Program-made: the position numbers and the translations under genes
The notes under the pieces: generated by a model
The model's database searches: none
Told to the model about the DNA's origin: nothing
What the model saw: the letters and a program-made list of their open reading frames with translations, nothing else
Origin: Deltaproteobacteria bacterium
Lineage (GTDB): Bacteria; Desulfobacterota; Deferrimicrobia; Deferrimicrobiales; Deferrimicrobiaceae
Length of the DNA stretch: 36,380 nucleotides
Assembly: GCA_016219515.1 (NCBI GenBank)
Contig: JACRMU010000100.1
Coordinates: 1-36,380, forward strand
Direction: 5' to 3'
In this document: one piece after another, positions 7,251 to 15,400 of the stretch
Layout: each line of letters opens with the position of its first letter
Numbering within the stretch: position 1 is the stretch's first letter

Positions 7251-8022
7251 CGCCGCCGTCCTCCTCTTCCTTTCCGAGGTAGGCCTCGATCACTTGCGGA
7301 TTTCCGCGGATCTCCTCCGGGGTGCCTTCCGCGATCTTCCGGCCGAAATTCAGGACGACCAACCGGTCGCACACGTTCATGACGAGCGACATGTCGTGCT
7401 CGATCAGCAGTACGGTGACGCCCAGGGCGCGGATCGCAAGGATCAGCCGGTGGATCTCGCGGGTCTCGCTCTCGTTCATCCCGGCGGCCGGCTCGTCCAG
7501 CAGGAGGAGGCGCGGCTCGGCGGCCAGCGCGCGCGCGATTTCCAGACGCCTCTGGTGGCCGTAGGGCATCTTTCCGGCAGGGGATTCCTCGTATCCCGCA
7601 AGCCCCATGAACGCAAGAAGCTCATCCGTCTTCTCGCGGATGCGCCCCTCCTCGGCGCGCTGGGTCCCCGTCCGAAGCACGCTTCTCCAGATCCCCGCGC
7701 GGCTTCCGGCATGCCGGCCGACCATGACATTTTCCCGCGCAGTCATCTTGGGGAAAAGCCGGATGTTCTGGAACGTCCGCCCGATCCCTTTCCGCGTGAC
7801 GTCGTGCGGTTTCCGACCGGCGATGTCCTCGCTGCGGAAAAGGACCCGCCCCCCGCTCGGCGGGTAGATCGAGGTGACGATGTTGAACAGGGTCGTCTTG
7901 CCGGCGCCGTTCGGGCCGATGAGCCCCGCGATCTCCCCCTCGTTTACCGAAAAGGAGACGTCGTCCACCGCGCTCAGTCCGCCGAAGCTCTTCCGGATGT
8001 CGACCAGCGAAAGGAGCGCCAT
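7243..8022 (-). CDS. livG: Branched-chain amino acid-type ABC transporter ATPase
   Basis: LivG is the partner ATPase of LivF. Walker A GPNGAGKTT is at residues 36-44. The signature region reads YGHQRRLEIARALA, the variant usual in LivG proteins, followed by Walker B LLLLDEPAAGMNE and the switch histidine in LLIEHDMSLVM. The C-terminal segment IAEGTPEEIRGNPQVIEAYLG is characteristic of the LivG family and, at 259 residues, the length fits. It lies one base downstream of livM and overlaps livF by 8 bases, so the ATPases are co-translated. Its membrane partner LivH is broken in this sequence, so the transporter may be non-functional if the break is real. Confidence 0.93.
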   Translation of the reverse strand: MALLSLVDIRKSFGGLSAVDDVSFSVNEGEIAGLIGPNGAGKTTLFNIVTSIYPPSGGRVLFRSEDIAGRKPHDVTRKGIGRTFQNIRLFPKMTARENVMVGRHAGSRAGIWRSVLRTGTQRAEEGRIREKTDELLAFMGLAGYEESPAGKMPYGHQRRLEIARALAAEPRLLLLDEPAAGMNESETREIHRLILAIRALGVTVLLIEHDMSLVMNVCDRLVVLNFGRKIAEGTPEEIRGNPQVIEAYLGKEEEDGGDA

Positions 8023-8023
8023 C

Positions 8024-8971
8024 TCACGATCCTCCCGCGGGTTTTTCCCTGGTCAGCATCGCGACGAGGGCGGGATCGATCAGTCCCTGGGGCCGGAAGA
8101 CCATCGTCAGGACGACGAGGATCCCGTAAACGATGTACCGGTAGTCGCTGATCGCCCGGAGCAGCTCGGGGAGCAGGGTAAGGAGCGTTGCCCCGAAGAC
8201 CGGGCCGAAGAGGGCCTCGCTTCCTCCGAAGACGGCGAACACCAGGATCTCCACCGCGCGGTGATACGTGAAATCGGCCGGGCTGATGTAGGAGGTCGCG
8301 TGGGCGAACAGGGCGCCCGCGAGACCCGAGAGCAGCGCCCCCTGGCTGAAGGCGAGTACCTTGTAGTACGTCGTGTCGATCCCCGACGTCTCCGCCGCCG
8401 TTTCGTCCATCCGGATGGCGGTATAGGCCCTTCCCACGCGGGAGGACAAAAGCCGCAGGAAAAACAGGATCGCGAGAACGACGACCGCCGCCAGGATCAG
8501 GAAGATCGAAAGGCTGATGAACTGGTTGTTCCTCAACCCCCAGTCTTCCGGCGAGAAGCCGGCGGCCTCGACGGCGGCCAGGATCTCCCTTCCCATCTGC
8601 GGAATCGCGGCGATCCCGACGGCCCCTCCCGTCAGCGACTCCCAGTTGATGAACACCACGCGCAGCACCTCGCCGAAGCCGAGCGTCGCGATGGCCAGGT
8701 ACACTCCCCGAAGGCGGAGGGCGGGGATCCCCACGAGAATCCCCGAGACGCCCGCCAGCAGGGACCCGATGACGATTGCCGAGGGGATCGAGAACCCGTG
8801 CTGCGTGGTGAGGATGGCGGAGGCGTACGCCCCGATGCTCATGAACCCTGCGTTGCCCAAGGAAAGCTGCCCCGTGGCGAGCGTGACGTAGATGCTGATC
8901 CCGAGGAGGATGTTGATGAGGATGAAGGAACCGACCTGGAGATGGTAGGGGTTCAGCCACTCGAAGGACAC
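8024..8971 (-). CDS. livM: Branched-chain amino acid-type ABC transporter permease
   Basis: LivM is the second permease of the importer. Starting from the GTG at 8971 (VSFEWLNPYHL...) it has 315 residues, the usual length, with about eight to nine hydrophobic helices. Family segments include LATGQLSLGNAGFMSIGAYASA near the N-terminus, the coupling-helix region RVGRAYTAIRMDETAAETSGID, and the C-terminal VLTMVFRPQGL. An upstream extension of the frame falls inside livH and has low-complexity, non-membrane sequence, so I reject it. The start lies 4 bases after the livH stop. It pairs with LivH in the membrane and with LivG and LivF on the inside. Confidence 0.92.
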   Translation of the reverse strand: MSFEWLNPYHLQVGSFILINILLGISIYVTLATGQLSLGNAGFMSIGAYASAILTTQHGFSIPSAIVIGSLLAGVSGILVGIPALRLRGVYLAIATLGFGEVLRVVFINWESLTGGAVGIAAIPQMGREILAAVEAAGFSPEDWGLRNNQFISLSIFLILAAVVVLAILFFLRLLSSRVGRAYTAIRMDETAAETSGIDTTYYKVLAFSQGALLSGLAGALFAHATSYISPADFTYHRAVEILVFAVFGGSEALFGPVFGATLLTLLPELLRAISDYRYIVYGILVVLTMVFRPQGLIDPALVAMLTREKPAGGS

Positions 8972-8975
8972 GGCG

Positions 8976-9772
8976 TCACCGCTGCATTTCCGGCGGCGCC
9001 TGCCCGAACAGTCCCTGCGGGCGGAGCAGCAGCACCACGATGATCGCGGCGAAGGCGATCGCGTCCCGGTAGCCGGAGCTGCCATAGGCGACCATGAACG
9101 TCTCGGAAAGGCCGAGGATCAGCCCGCCGGCGACCGCGCCTGCGACGCTCCCCATCCCGCCGAGAATGATGATCGCCAGCCCTTTCAGGCCCATCGCCAG
9201 TCCCATCTGGTTGTTGATGTAGTTGAAGGCCATCCCGACCAGGACTCCCGCGATGCCGCCCATCGCGGAGGCGATGATGACCGTGGAGGTGATGATCCCG
9301 GTGGTGTTCACGCCCAGCAGGGCGGCGGTCTCCAGGCTCTCCGCCGTCGCTCGCAGCGCCTTGCCGGCCTTCGTCCGGTGGAGCCAGAGGGAGAGTCCGG
9401 CCATAAGAAGAAGGGAAACCGCCAGGATGGCAATCTGTACGAGATAGACGGTGACCGGCCCGACCTCGAACCGGATCTCCGCGAAAGGGGTCTCGAAAAG
9501 CTGGTTTCCCGCGCCGAACACCTTGTGTGCGACGTTCTCGAGGAGGATGGAAACGCCGACGCGGTGGCTGCGATCGCTCCCAGGAACGCCATCCAGAGCG
9601 GTGCGTGCGCCTTCGTGACGATCAGCATGCCGACGAAGGCCCCGAACATGAAGATCTCTCCGTGGGCCATGTTGATGATGTCGAGCACGCCGAAGACGAG
9701 TGTGTACCCCAACGCCACTACGGCGTAGATGCTGCCGAGGGTGATGCCGTTGATGAGTTGTTCCGCGAACAA
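8976..9772 (-). pseudogene. livH: livH permease gene with internal deletion and frameshift
   Basis: The N-terminal frame begins at a TTG (9772) and gives a clear LivH start: INGITLGSIYAVVALGYTLV and GVLDIINMAHGEIFMFGAF, up to WMAFLGAIAATA. The C-terminal frame then picks up in a different phase with VGVSILLENVAHKVFGAG and runs to the normal end RPQGLFG. Joined, the gene spans 797 bases, not a multiple of three. About 30 residues that normally lie between these blocks (the segment usually containing an ERxAYRPLR-like motif) are missing. Loss of roughly 90 bases near 9550-9570 explains both facts. It is either a genuine pseudogene or a local assembly error. All other liv genes appear intact. 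Confidence 0.85.
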
Positions 9773-9797
9773 TGCCTTCGATCGACCGCCCGCGCGC

Positions 9798-10952
9798 CTA
9801 TTGGAACATCTGGAACTTCCCGCCCTTGATGATCAGCACGACGGGATCCATGACGACGTCCCTTTCGGCGTCGAAGGAAAACTTTCCGAGGACGCCGTTG
9901 AAGTTCCTGACCTCCGCCAGGGCGTCCCGCAGCATTTTCCGGTCCGCCTTCCCGGCTTTTTTCAGCGCCTCCGCCATGATGTAGAGGGCGTCGTACGCCT
10001 GGGCGGCGAACTGGTCCGGCTTCTTCCCGTACGCCTTCGAGTACCGTGCGACGAAGGCCTTCACCTTCGGGTCGTGCCTCTCGGGATACCACGGGGTGGC
10101 CACGATCAGGCCTTCGGCCGCTTCCTTCGCGATCTCGATCACCTTCGGCGAGTTGAACCCGTTCCCGCCGACGAAGGGCGCCTTGATCCCCATCTTCCTC
10201 GCCTGCGAGAGGATGACCCCGCCCTCCTCGTAGAGCGCGGAGCAGAAGACGGCGTCCGGGGAGAGGTTCTTGATCTTGGTGAGCTGCGCTTTGTAGTCCG
10301 ACTGCCCCTTCTGGAACGTCTCCGTCGTGACGACCGTGAGATGCAGCTCTGCGGCCACCTTCTTCATGGTGTCGTAGCCCGATTTGGTGAACACGTCGTC
10401 GTTGCCGTAGAAGAGCGCCACCTTCTTGATGCTGTATTTCTTCACCGCCTTCTTCACGGAAGCGGGAATGGCGAGCGACTCCGGCAGGGAATTGCGGAAG
10501 ACGTACTTGCCGATCTGCGTGATCCCGGCGGCGGTGGTGGAGGTCCCCATGATGGGGACTCCGCTGGCGTTCGCCTCGGGGGCCACGACCTTCATCTCGG
10601 TGGAGAGCGTCGGGCCCAGTATCGCGGCCACGCGGTCGGAGTTGATCAGTTTCTGCGCGGCCGCCAGCGCCTGTTCCTGTTTCCCGGAGGAGTCCATGAC
10701 GACCAGCTCGATGTTCACTTCCTTTTTCGCGTTGATCTCGTCCCGCGCGAGCTTGAATCCGTTGGTGATCGCCTCGCCGTACCCCGATCCCTGTCCCGTG
10801 ATGATCGAGATCACCCCGATCTTCGCCGGGATCGCCGGTCCCTTCGCCTTGGCGGGCGCGGCCGCTTTCGGCGTGTCCTTGGCGGCGCCCATGAAGACCA
10901 GGGCGAACGCGAGAATCGATATGAGGCAGGTTAGGCGGAATGATCGGGACAT
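9798..10952 (-). CDS. livK: Periplasmic substrate-binding protein of the LIV-type transporter
   Basis: This is the periplasmic type-I binding protein (Peripl_BP_6 style) that captures the ligand for LivHMGF. The 384-residue product has an N-terminal signal (MSRSFRLTCLISILAFALVF) and an Ala/Lys/Pro-rich linker. Two Rossmann-like lobes follow: KIGVISIITGQGSGYGEAITNGF opens the first, and AILGPTLSTEMKVVAPEAN and GVPIMGTSTTAAGITQIGKY form the ligand cleft. The second lobe contains KVALFYGNDDVFTKSGYD. The ligand cannot be read from sequence; this family also binds amides, urea and aromatic acids. The ATG has an excellent AAAGGAGG 5 bases upstream, and a likely promoter lies at 11030-11057. It is the first gene of the operon. 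Confidence 0.92.
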   Translation of the reverse strand: MSRSFRLTCLISILAFALVFMGAAKDTPKAAAPAKAKGPAIPAKIGVISIITGQGSGYGEAITNGFKLARDEINAKKEVNIELVVMDSSGKQEQALAAAQKLINSDRVAAILGPTLSTEMKVVAPEANASGVPIMGTSTTAAGITQIGKYVFRNSLPESLAIPASVKKAVKKYSIKKVALFYGNDDVFTKSGYDTMKKVAAELHLTVVTTETFQKGQSDYKAQLTKIKNLSPDAVFCSALYEEGGVILSQARKMGIKAPFVGGNGFNSPKVIEIAKEAAEGLIVATPWYPERHDPKVKAFVARYSKAYGKKPDQFAAQAYDALYIMAEALKKAGKADRKMLRDALAEVRNFNGVLGKFSFDAERDVVMDPVVLIIKGGKFQMFQ

Positions 10953-11029
10953 GGGGGCCTCCTTTGGGAAGAAGGGAACGCTTTCGTGCCGTTTCCCGGC
11001 TCAGTATCGGTGAGGCAAACAAGAAGGAG

Positions 11030-11057
11030 AATATCAGGGACGGGACGGGAGTGGCAA
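11030..11057 (-). promoter_or_regulatory. Probable promoter of the liv/CoA-transferase operon
   Basis: On the minus strand, TTGCCA (11052-11057; five of six consensus bases) is followed after 16 bases by GATATT (11030-11035; four of six). It lies about 80 bases before the livK ATG. This is motif matching only. Confidence 0.45.
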
Positions 11058-11092
11058 CTTATCGAAATGAACCGGAGGAGAAGGATTGCAAA

Positions 11093-11115
11093 GGCAGGCT
11101 ACAAGGCCGCCTGCC
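11093..11115 (-). terminator. Weak terminator-like hairpin after the secreted-protein gene
   Basis: A perfect 7-bp stem GGCAGGC/GCCTGCC with a 9-base loop begins 14 bases after the stop of the gene at 11130-11753. Only three Us follow on that strand, so termination would be inefficient. It lies upstream of the liv promoter. Confidence 0.4.
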
Positions 11116-11129
11116 AGGGCGCCGTTTCA

Positions 11130-11753
11130 TCAATGATCGGGAGAGAACCTCCCGAAACCCGCGCTATAGGGGCTTAAATACATCACTCCGTGCGCCTTGG
11201 TGCCCGTATCGTTGGAAATTTCCTGAATGATCGCAAACTCGCCCCAAATCGACGGCCCGATTTCCGTTCCATCGGCGGCAAACCATACTCCTCCCGATAA
11301 TACGGCATCCGCGGGAGCCGCTACGATTTTCACGAAATAGGTCCATTTCTGCTTTTTGTTGTTTGCGTCAAGGTAGGTTCCTTTTTGATGATTGGTCAGC
11401 CATGCTCCGGAACCTTTGTAGGAAGCAAATCCGAAAAATCGATCAAGCTTTAGGTCTCCGTCGCAATCCTGGTTGCTCAACCATGCATCGTTCCATTTCA
11501 TCTCCAGATCATCGTTTTTCCATGCTTGACACCAGGCCGCGTTTCTATAGGCATCGCAATATTTGCCGTTGAATATGTGGGCCTGGTAGTTGTATCCCCA
11601 TTCGTCATACCCGGTTTCAATTGCACGACCGTCAGAGGTAAGCAAAATTCCGTCCTGGATCGTTGTGCAGGCACCGGGTTCCGCAATGGCGGAAGCGAAT
11701 CCGGCCATTACAAACAGGCATGCGACCAGCATGACGAACAGAAACTTTTTCAT
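11130..11753 (-). CDS. Secreted protein of unknown function in an AT-richer patch
   Basis: The 207-residue product starts at the ATG at 11753, preceded by GGGAGG; the longer open frame has no ribosome site and adds an implausible N-terminus. Residues 1-22 or so form a signal peptide (MKKFLFVMLVACLFVMAGF) ending near ASAIAE. The mature protein is rich in Trp, Tyr, Asp and Asn and has a few cysteines (ACTT, KYCDAYR, AWCQAW, QDCDGD) that could form disulfides outside the cytoplasm. DCDGDLKLDR looks like a calcium-binding Asp loop. The EWGYNYQAHIFNG and WGEFAIIQEISND segments resemble an uncharacterised secreted family I have seen in environmental genomes, with no known function. Base composition is clearly lower in GC than its neighbours, suggesting transfer. 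It has its own strand-matched hairpin downstream. Confidence 0.82.
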   Translation of the reverse strand: MKKFLFVMLVACLFVMAGFASAIAEPGACTTIQDGILLTSDGRAIETGYDEWGYNYQAHIFNGKYCDAYRNAAWCQAWKNDDLEMKWNDAWLSNQDCDGDLKLDRFFGFASYKGSGAWLTNHQKGTYLDANNKKQKWTYFVKIVAAPADAVLSGGVWFAADGTEIGPSIWGEFAIIQEISNDTGTKAHGVMYLSPYSAGFGRFSPDH

Positions 11754-11992
11754 GTAGCCCTCCCGTTTTGGGGTGTGGAACATTACAGTAAACTGCAAAA
11801 AACATTCCGGAGAAATGCGATTTGCGGCCCATTGAATTAGGTCAGCATTTATATTCGGTTTTATGGATATAAAACATGGCCGATTGCAGGTGCCATGACG
11901 ACAGGGGAAATCGGGAGTCAAAGTTTGGAATATATTTTCCGGATTTGGCTAAGCATTGCACTGCGGGACAATGGGAAGGCGGTGAGATGAAT
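11754..11992. other. AT-richer intergenic region, no gene seen
   Basis: These 239 bases lie between the secreted-protein gene and the 3' end of tRNA-Leu. I see no coding sequence, no clear promoter hexamer pair and no repeat of the tRNA 3' end that would mark an attachment site. Short open frames here lack ribosome sites and coding character. Confidence 0.5.
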
Positions 11993-12082
11993 TGGTGCCC
12001 GGGGAGAGAATTGAACTCTCACGGCTTATTCAGCCTCGGGATTTTAAGTCCCGTGCGTCTGCCAGTTCCGCCACCCGGGCAC
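11993..12082 (-). tRNA. tRNA-Leu (TAA anticodon)
   Basis: The 90-base class II tRNA has acceptor GTGCCCG pairing with CGGGCAC, anticodon arm CGGGA-CTTAAAA-TCCCG (anticodon TAA), a long variable arm (GGCTGAATAAGCC) and T arm GAGAGTTCAATTCTCTC, with CCA encoded (11993-11995). Confidence 0.97.
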
Positions 12083-12091
12083 ACCTGTCAA

Positions 12092-12120
12092 AACATAGCA
12101 TAAAAACCGGGACACGCAAA
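12092..12120 (-). promoter_or_regulatory. Possible promoter of tRNA-Leu
   Basis: On the minus strand, TTTGCG (12115-12120) and TATGTT (12092-12097) are spaced by 17 bases and lie about 10 bases before the tRNA 5' end. The hexamers are only moderate matches to the consensus. Confidence 0.4.
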
Positions 12121-12208
12121 AACAGGGACGTTCTTGAAAACCCGTCTGCGGATGCATCGCAAAGAGAAAGGGGAGGGGTGGGGCAGGATTGATGGGAAAA
12201 GGAGAATA

Positions 12209-12283
12209 TGGAGGCGGCACCCGGATTTGAACCGGGGGATAAAGGATTTGCAGTCCTCTGCCTTACCACTTGGCTATGCCGCC
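12209..12283 (-). tRNA. tRNA-Cys (GCA anticodon)
   Basis: Acceptor GGCGGCA pairs with TGCCGCC, discriminator T and CCA are encoded (12209-12211), the anticodon arm AGGA-CTGCAAA-TCCT gives anticodon GCA, and the T arm is CCCGGTTCAAATCCGGG. The length is 75 bases. It is transcribed away from the giant gene. Confidence 0.97.
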
Positions 12284-12292
12284 GTAACGGCC

Positions 12293-12322
12293 ATTGTCCG
12301 GCGAAACGAGACGCGCTGTCAA
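12293..12322 (-). promoter_or_regulatory. Probable promoter of tRNA-Cys
   Basis: On the minus strand a perfect -35 TTGACA (12317-12322) is followed after 18 bases by GACAAT (12293-12298), about 10 bases before the tRNA-Cys 5' end. Confidence 0.6.
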
Positions 12323-12472
12323 GCGCGCCGGCCATTTCATATGAATCAAGGTCGGCAGGAGTTGTTTCATCACCGGAATGTCCTGCCCGATTTTCCTTCG
12401 GGGCGAATCCCCGTCATCGGAAATCGTCTCCAAAGGATAACGGATATCGAAGCGACCCGGAGATAGCCAGCG

Positions 12473-15400
12473 ATGAGCCCGGTGGAACTGGAAGTCGGAA
12501 AGGACGGGATCGCCGTCTTGCGCCTCGGCAGGCCGGGCGGTCCGAACTTCCTGGGACCGGCGGACATTGCCCGTTGCATCGAATTCATCGACGGCGTATC
12601 CGCAAGCGATTCCCATCGGGCTCTGGTTCTCACCGGCGGAGAGAGCTTCTCCGCCGGAACGGATTTCATCGGGGCGATGCGGGACCGCCTGGATTCCCGC
12701 TCCGGAGGACGGGCGTACCGGTTTCTTGCGGACCAGAAGATCCTGTGCGACAAGGTCCGCGGCCTTCGCATCCCCACCGTCAGCCTGGTTCGAGGACTTT
12801 GCGCGGGGTCCGCACTGGGGCTGGCCGCCGCCGCCGATTTCATGATCGTCGACGCGACGACGAGGATCCGGGTCCCGGAAGTCAAGGTGGGCCTCATCCC
12901 CGGAAACGGGGCCACCTGGCTCCTTCCGCGGCGCATGGGAGCCGCGGCCGCCAAGTATTACGGTCTCACCGCATCCCCTATGAGCGGAAAGGAGGCCGCG
13001 GGCCTCGGGCTGGCGCAGGGGTACGCGGGAGACGACGCGGAGGGATTTCTGGACGGGCTCCGGCGCACGGAAGGCCCCCTTGACGGCCGGAGGATCTCCA
13101 AGCTCCTGGAAGAGAAGGGCGCCTGCGCCGATGCCTGCAAGGAGGAAACCCGCGAGCTTGCGGGGAAGATCGACCGCCACTTCGGGTTCGGCGTGGCCAA
13201 TCGGGGCTACCTTGGGGACATCTTTGCCGGCCTCGAGGCAGCGTCGGCGGACGGGGACGCCTTTGCGCAGAATGCGCTGGCAGCCATGCGGTCGGCTTCG
13301 GCGCAAGCGGTGTGGGCCGCGGAATTCCTCATCGACACCTTCGCGCAGGACGGTCTTTACGGCGAGGACGAAGCGAGAGGCGTGGAACTCAAGTTCGCCC
13401 AGGAGATGACCGCCGGTTTCGCCCACCTGGAGGGGGTCCTCGGCCTGATGAAAGGATTTGTCTCCGGAGAGTTCGAAAGCCGCCTGGACCGCATCGTCCT
13501 GTCCGACGCCCGTGGGTTTCGCGCCTCGCTCCCGGCCGCGCCCATACCCACGGGATCCGCGCTTGAGGACGACGCTTCCTTCGTATACGAGGGAACGGAG
13601 TACGTGCTCCCCCGGGGGGCCTACCATTGCGGCGAGAAGAGCCGGGTCCTCTCCCCGGAGGGCGACACGGCCCGTCCGGCCCTCTTTCGCATCGACCTTC
13701 GCAACTCCCAATGGTCGGACGACAAGGTCGTCGACGAACTCGGGGTTCTCCGCTCGCTGATGGAGACCAAAATGGGATGGCGCGTGGTCCGCCGCGCATG
13801 GCTCTCCCATCCCGGGAAGTTCGAGCTCGACATGGTCTATCCGTACGCGTGGAGCGTGCGTCCCTCCGTCTCCCTCGACCTGGGCAGCTTCCCGGTGATC
13901 CGCCGCTTCGAGGACGGAAGGATCAACCCCGCCCGGGCGATCTTCGACCGGCTCGAAGCGCAGGGGCTCCTGGACGAACGCTGCGTGATCAACATCGGGG
14001 AGGACCAGAAGGACGGGAAGAACGTCGACGTCCGGGCATACACGTACCGGCAGATCCGGCGGGAGGCCAACCGCCTGGCGAACGTCCTGGCCGACATGGG
14101 GGTGGCGCCGGGAGACATGGTCGTCATGTACATGTCGACGGACATCGTCGGGCTGATCGCGCAACTGGCGGCGGCCTTGGCCGGGGCGACCTACCACTTC
14201 GTATTCGGGGCGAAAGGCCCCGATATTTTCAGCGACACCGTCTACAACATGGGCGCCAAGGTGATCGTCACCGAGGACGGATACCGCGTGGCGGACAAGT
14301 CCCGGGAGCTGAAAAAAGATTCGGTCGACGTAGCTCTTTCCCGCTACCTTCCGAAGGCCGTTTTCCGGGAGCGGCTGGAAGCGGTGCTGGCGGCGCTTCC
14401 GGAGGAGCTTGCCGAGGAGGGGAGGGTCGTCGGCTCCGCCGTGAACGACCGGCTGGAGGGGAAAGTCACATACAGCCGCGACTCGATGCGCGACTTCCTC
14501 GAAGTCCTTCACGAGGCGAACATAAAGAGCGTCGTCCTGTCGTCCCTCGACGAGGACGCCGCGGAAGAACTGAAAAAAGCGCTCCGGTCGAGGGACGAGG
14601 AGATCCGCCGGGCAAAAATGCGGATTGCGGCATCCGAGCGCGACGAACGCGTATTCGGCAGGTACGCCGCCGTGTTGACGGCGGCATTGCGGGGAGTTCC
14701 GGCCGAACCCGACCCCGGCGACGGCGGAGAACCCCGCCCGGCAGGCGGCCGGGAGCTCGCCGCCGCATTGCAGGGCCGTTGGACGGAGGTTTTCGAAACG
14801 GTGGGAGAGGCGATCGAAAGCCGCCACCGCGACTGGCTGAAAAACCATGTGCGGCGGCTCTTGAGCGGGACCCCGAAACCCGCCCTGGAAACCCTCCTGG
14901 TCGAAGACCACCGGGTCGACCTTCCGGAGTTCATCCTTCGCCATGCGCGTCGAAAGGGCGTGGATGCAGGGCGGCTCGACGGGATCCGGCGGCAGAGAAG
15001 CGTTATCGATCGCATCGTCGATGCTTTCGAGCGGCCCTTCGGGCGCGACGAAAAGCTGATCGTCTACGACCGCCTCACGAAGCTGGGCCTCCTGGCGAAT
15101 GCTCCGCTCGTCCCGGGAAGGGACATGCTCTGGGACGATGCGATCCGGAGGACGGAAGAGAAGCTCAAGGCCGAAGGAAAGGACATCGACGAGTTCGCGG
15201 CGGTCGAGATGGGAGGCGGGGAGCCCGCGATGCTCAGCTACTCCAGCGGCTCCACCGGCCAGCCCAAGGGGATCATCTCCCTCGTCGGCGCTCTTGTCGC
15301 CGGCGGCCAGACCATGTTCAACTCTTTCGGGCTGGCTCCCCACGAGATCCACCACACCTCCACGGACTACGGATGGATCGTGGGCCCCGCGTACGCCCTG

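Noticed and set aside
11993-12283. Attachment sites or an integrative element at the tRNA-Leu/tRNA-Cys pair
   Set aside because: No integrase gene and no direct repeat of either tRNA 3' end was found in the window; only a 9-base partial match exists near 11141.
12284-12472. Promoter or regulatory palindrome (TTCATATGAA at 12336-12345) before the giant gene
   Set aside because: The 10-base palindrome is short enough to occur by chance, and no -35/-10 pair with acceptable spacing could be assigned, so I do not annotate a promoter.
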